A stretch of DNA of 64,000 nucleotides, from NCBI RefSeq assembly GCF_002901445.1, contig NZ_PPPD01000004.1, forward strand, positions 91,113-155,112, given 5' to 3'. This document shows, piece by piece, positions 63,565 through 64,000 of the stretch. The position numbers and the translations under genes were made by a program. How positions within the stretch are numbered: the first letter of the stretch is position 1; each line of letters opens with the position of its first letter. The notes beneath the pieces are model-generated. The model was not told the DNA's origin, searched no databases, and saw only the letters and a program-made list of their open reading frames with translations. Source of the DNA: Deinococcus koreensis (GTDB lineage Bacteria > Deinococcota > Deinococci > Deinococcales > Deinococcaceae).

Positions 63565-64000
63565 ATGAAGAAGACTCTGCTGTTCACCGTGCCCCTGCTC
63601 GTCACCCTGGCCGGCCCCACGGCCCTGCCCGCCCTGGCCCAGACCGCCACCAGTAAGACCCTGAGCGCCGACGCGCAGACCACGCGGGTGGTCAAGGCCG
63701 CCACTGCGTTCCTGAACACGCTGAGTGCCGCCCAGAAGAAGGCGGTTCAATTCGCCTCAACGGACAGTGCACAGCGCGCCCGCTGGTCGAATTTTCCCAC
63801 CGGCATTTTCCAGCGCGCCGGGGTGCGCTACGGCGACCTCAGCACGGCCCAGCGCTCCGCCCTGACGGCGTTGCTCGGCACCGTGCTCAGCGCCGACGGT
63901 CTGAAGATGGTGCAGCAGCAGATGGCCGCTGACGAGGTCTTGAAGACCACCGATGGCGGTGGGGGTGGACGCCTGATCTTCGGCAGCGCCGAGTACTACG
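63565..64000 (+). CDS. DUF3500 family protein, N-terminal part (cut by window end)
   Basis: From ATG 63565 behind TGAGGT: signal peptide to about A25 (TALPALAQ), then NTLSAAQKKAVQFASTDSAQ, RARWSNFPTGIFQRAGVRYG, DLSTAQRSALTALLGTVLSA and QQQMAADEVLK with FGSAEYY at the edge. This is the pattern of DUF3500 (exported, function unknown). At least 145 aa are in the window and the frame is still open. Confidence 0.85.
   Translation, partial: MKKTLLFTVPLLVTLAGPTALPALAQTATSKTLSADAQTTRVVKAATAFLNTLSAAQKKAVQFASTDSAQRARWSNFPTGIFQRAGVRYGDLSTAQRSALTALLGTVLSADGLKMVQQQMAADEVLKTTDGGGGGRLIFGSAEYY

Overview
The window looks like an accessory-rich stretch of a high-GC Deinococcus-type genome. It carries exported CHRD and cupredoxin proteins, several very large GAF/PAS sensor kinases with a small Rcp1-like response regulator, a lexA-imuB-DUF6504-dnaE2 mutagenesis operon, a NucS endonuclease and a DarA (cyclic-di-AMP receptor) gene. 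Several genes have a -10 element 6-7 nt before the start codon (leaderless mRNA). I see no rRNA, tRNA or CRISPR array and cannot say whether this is chromosome or megaplasmid. All names come from reading the sequence; no database search was run.

1-5.2 kb: end of a Tn3-family transposon (start of tnpA, tnpR, terminal repeat), a 3'-truncated YVTN beta-propeller remnant, two exported CHRD proteins (one fused to a cupredoxin), an ECF sigma/RskA-like anti-sigma pair reading the other way, and a single-domain response regulator. 5.4-10.6 kb: a small protein of unknown role and a kinase of about 1575 aa built from an N-terminal GAF plus three tandem copies of a two-GAF unit, then PAS and a kinase core. 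11.5-18.3 kb: a cobalamin riboswitch followed by a tightly coupled cobalamin salvage/assembly operon (BtuF-like binding protein, cobO, cbiB, cobC/cobD, cobQ, cobU, cobT). No cobS is seen; an IS110 element with a nonsense codon in its transposase lies directly behind cobT. 19.8-20.3 kb: a broken HD-GYP fragment.

20.3-33.4 kb: an exported protein with a clear leaderless promoter, a frameshifted response regulator, a CheB-like domain and a multi-PAS/GAF protein that appear to be one split gene and have lost the kinase and methylesterase residues, a TetR regulator divergent from an alpha/beta hydrolase with an inverted-repeat operator between them, a truncated sigma factor, a DUF4142 protein, a lipoprotein hydrolase and a third sensor kinase. 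33.5-38.9 kb: a likely mobile island with an IS6 element, a tyrosine recombinase coupled to a small exported protein, and a KAP-family P-loop NTPase. 39-44 kb: PadR plus membrane protein, an HTH regulator divergent from an MFS exporter, and a spore-photoproduct-lyase-like radical SAM protein.

44.3-50.9 kb: lexA-imuB-DUF6504-dnaE2, overlapping end to start behind an 18-bp perfect palindrome, with nucS nearby. 51-54 kb: a second GAF-array kinase related to the first, followed by a decayed copy of the same small protein that sits beside the first. 54-64 kb: an orphan SsuA-like binding protein, DarA, a 5'-truncated CPA2 antiporter, a two-component pair (kinase at 57.7-59.1, regulator at 62.1-62.8) with a decayed regulator copy between, an exported intradiol-dioxygenase-like protein and the start of a DUF3500 protein at the edge. 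The main themes are sensory phosphorelay proteins in several states of duplication and decay, and DNA-damage tolerance.
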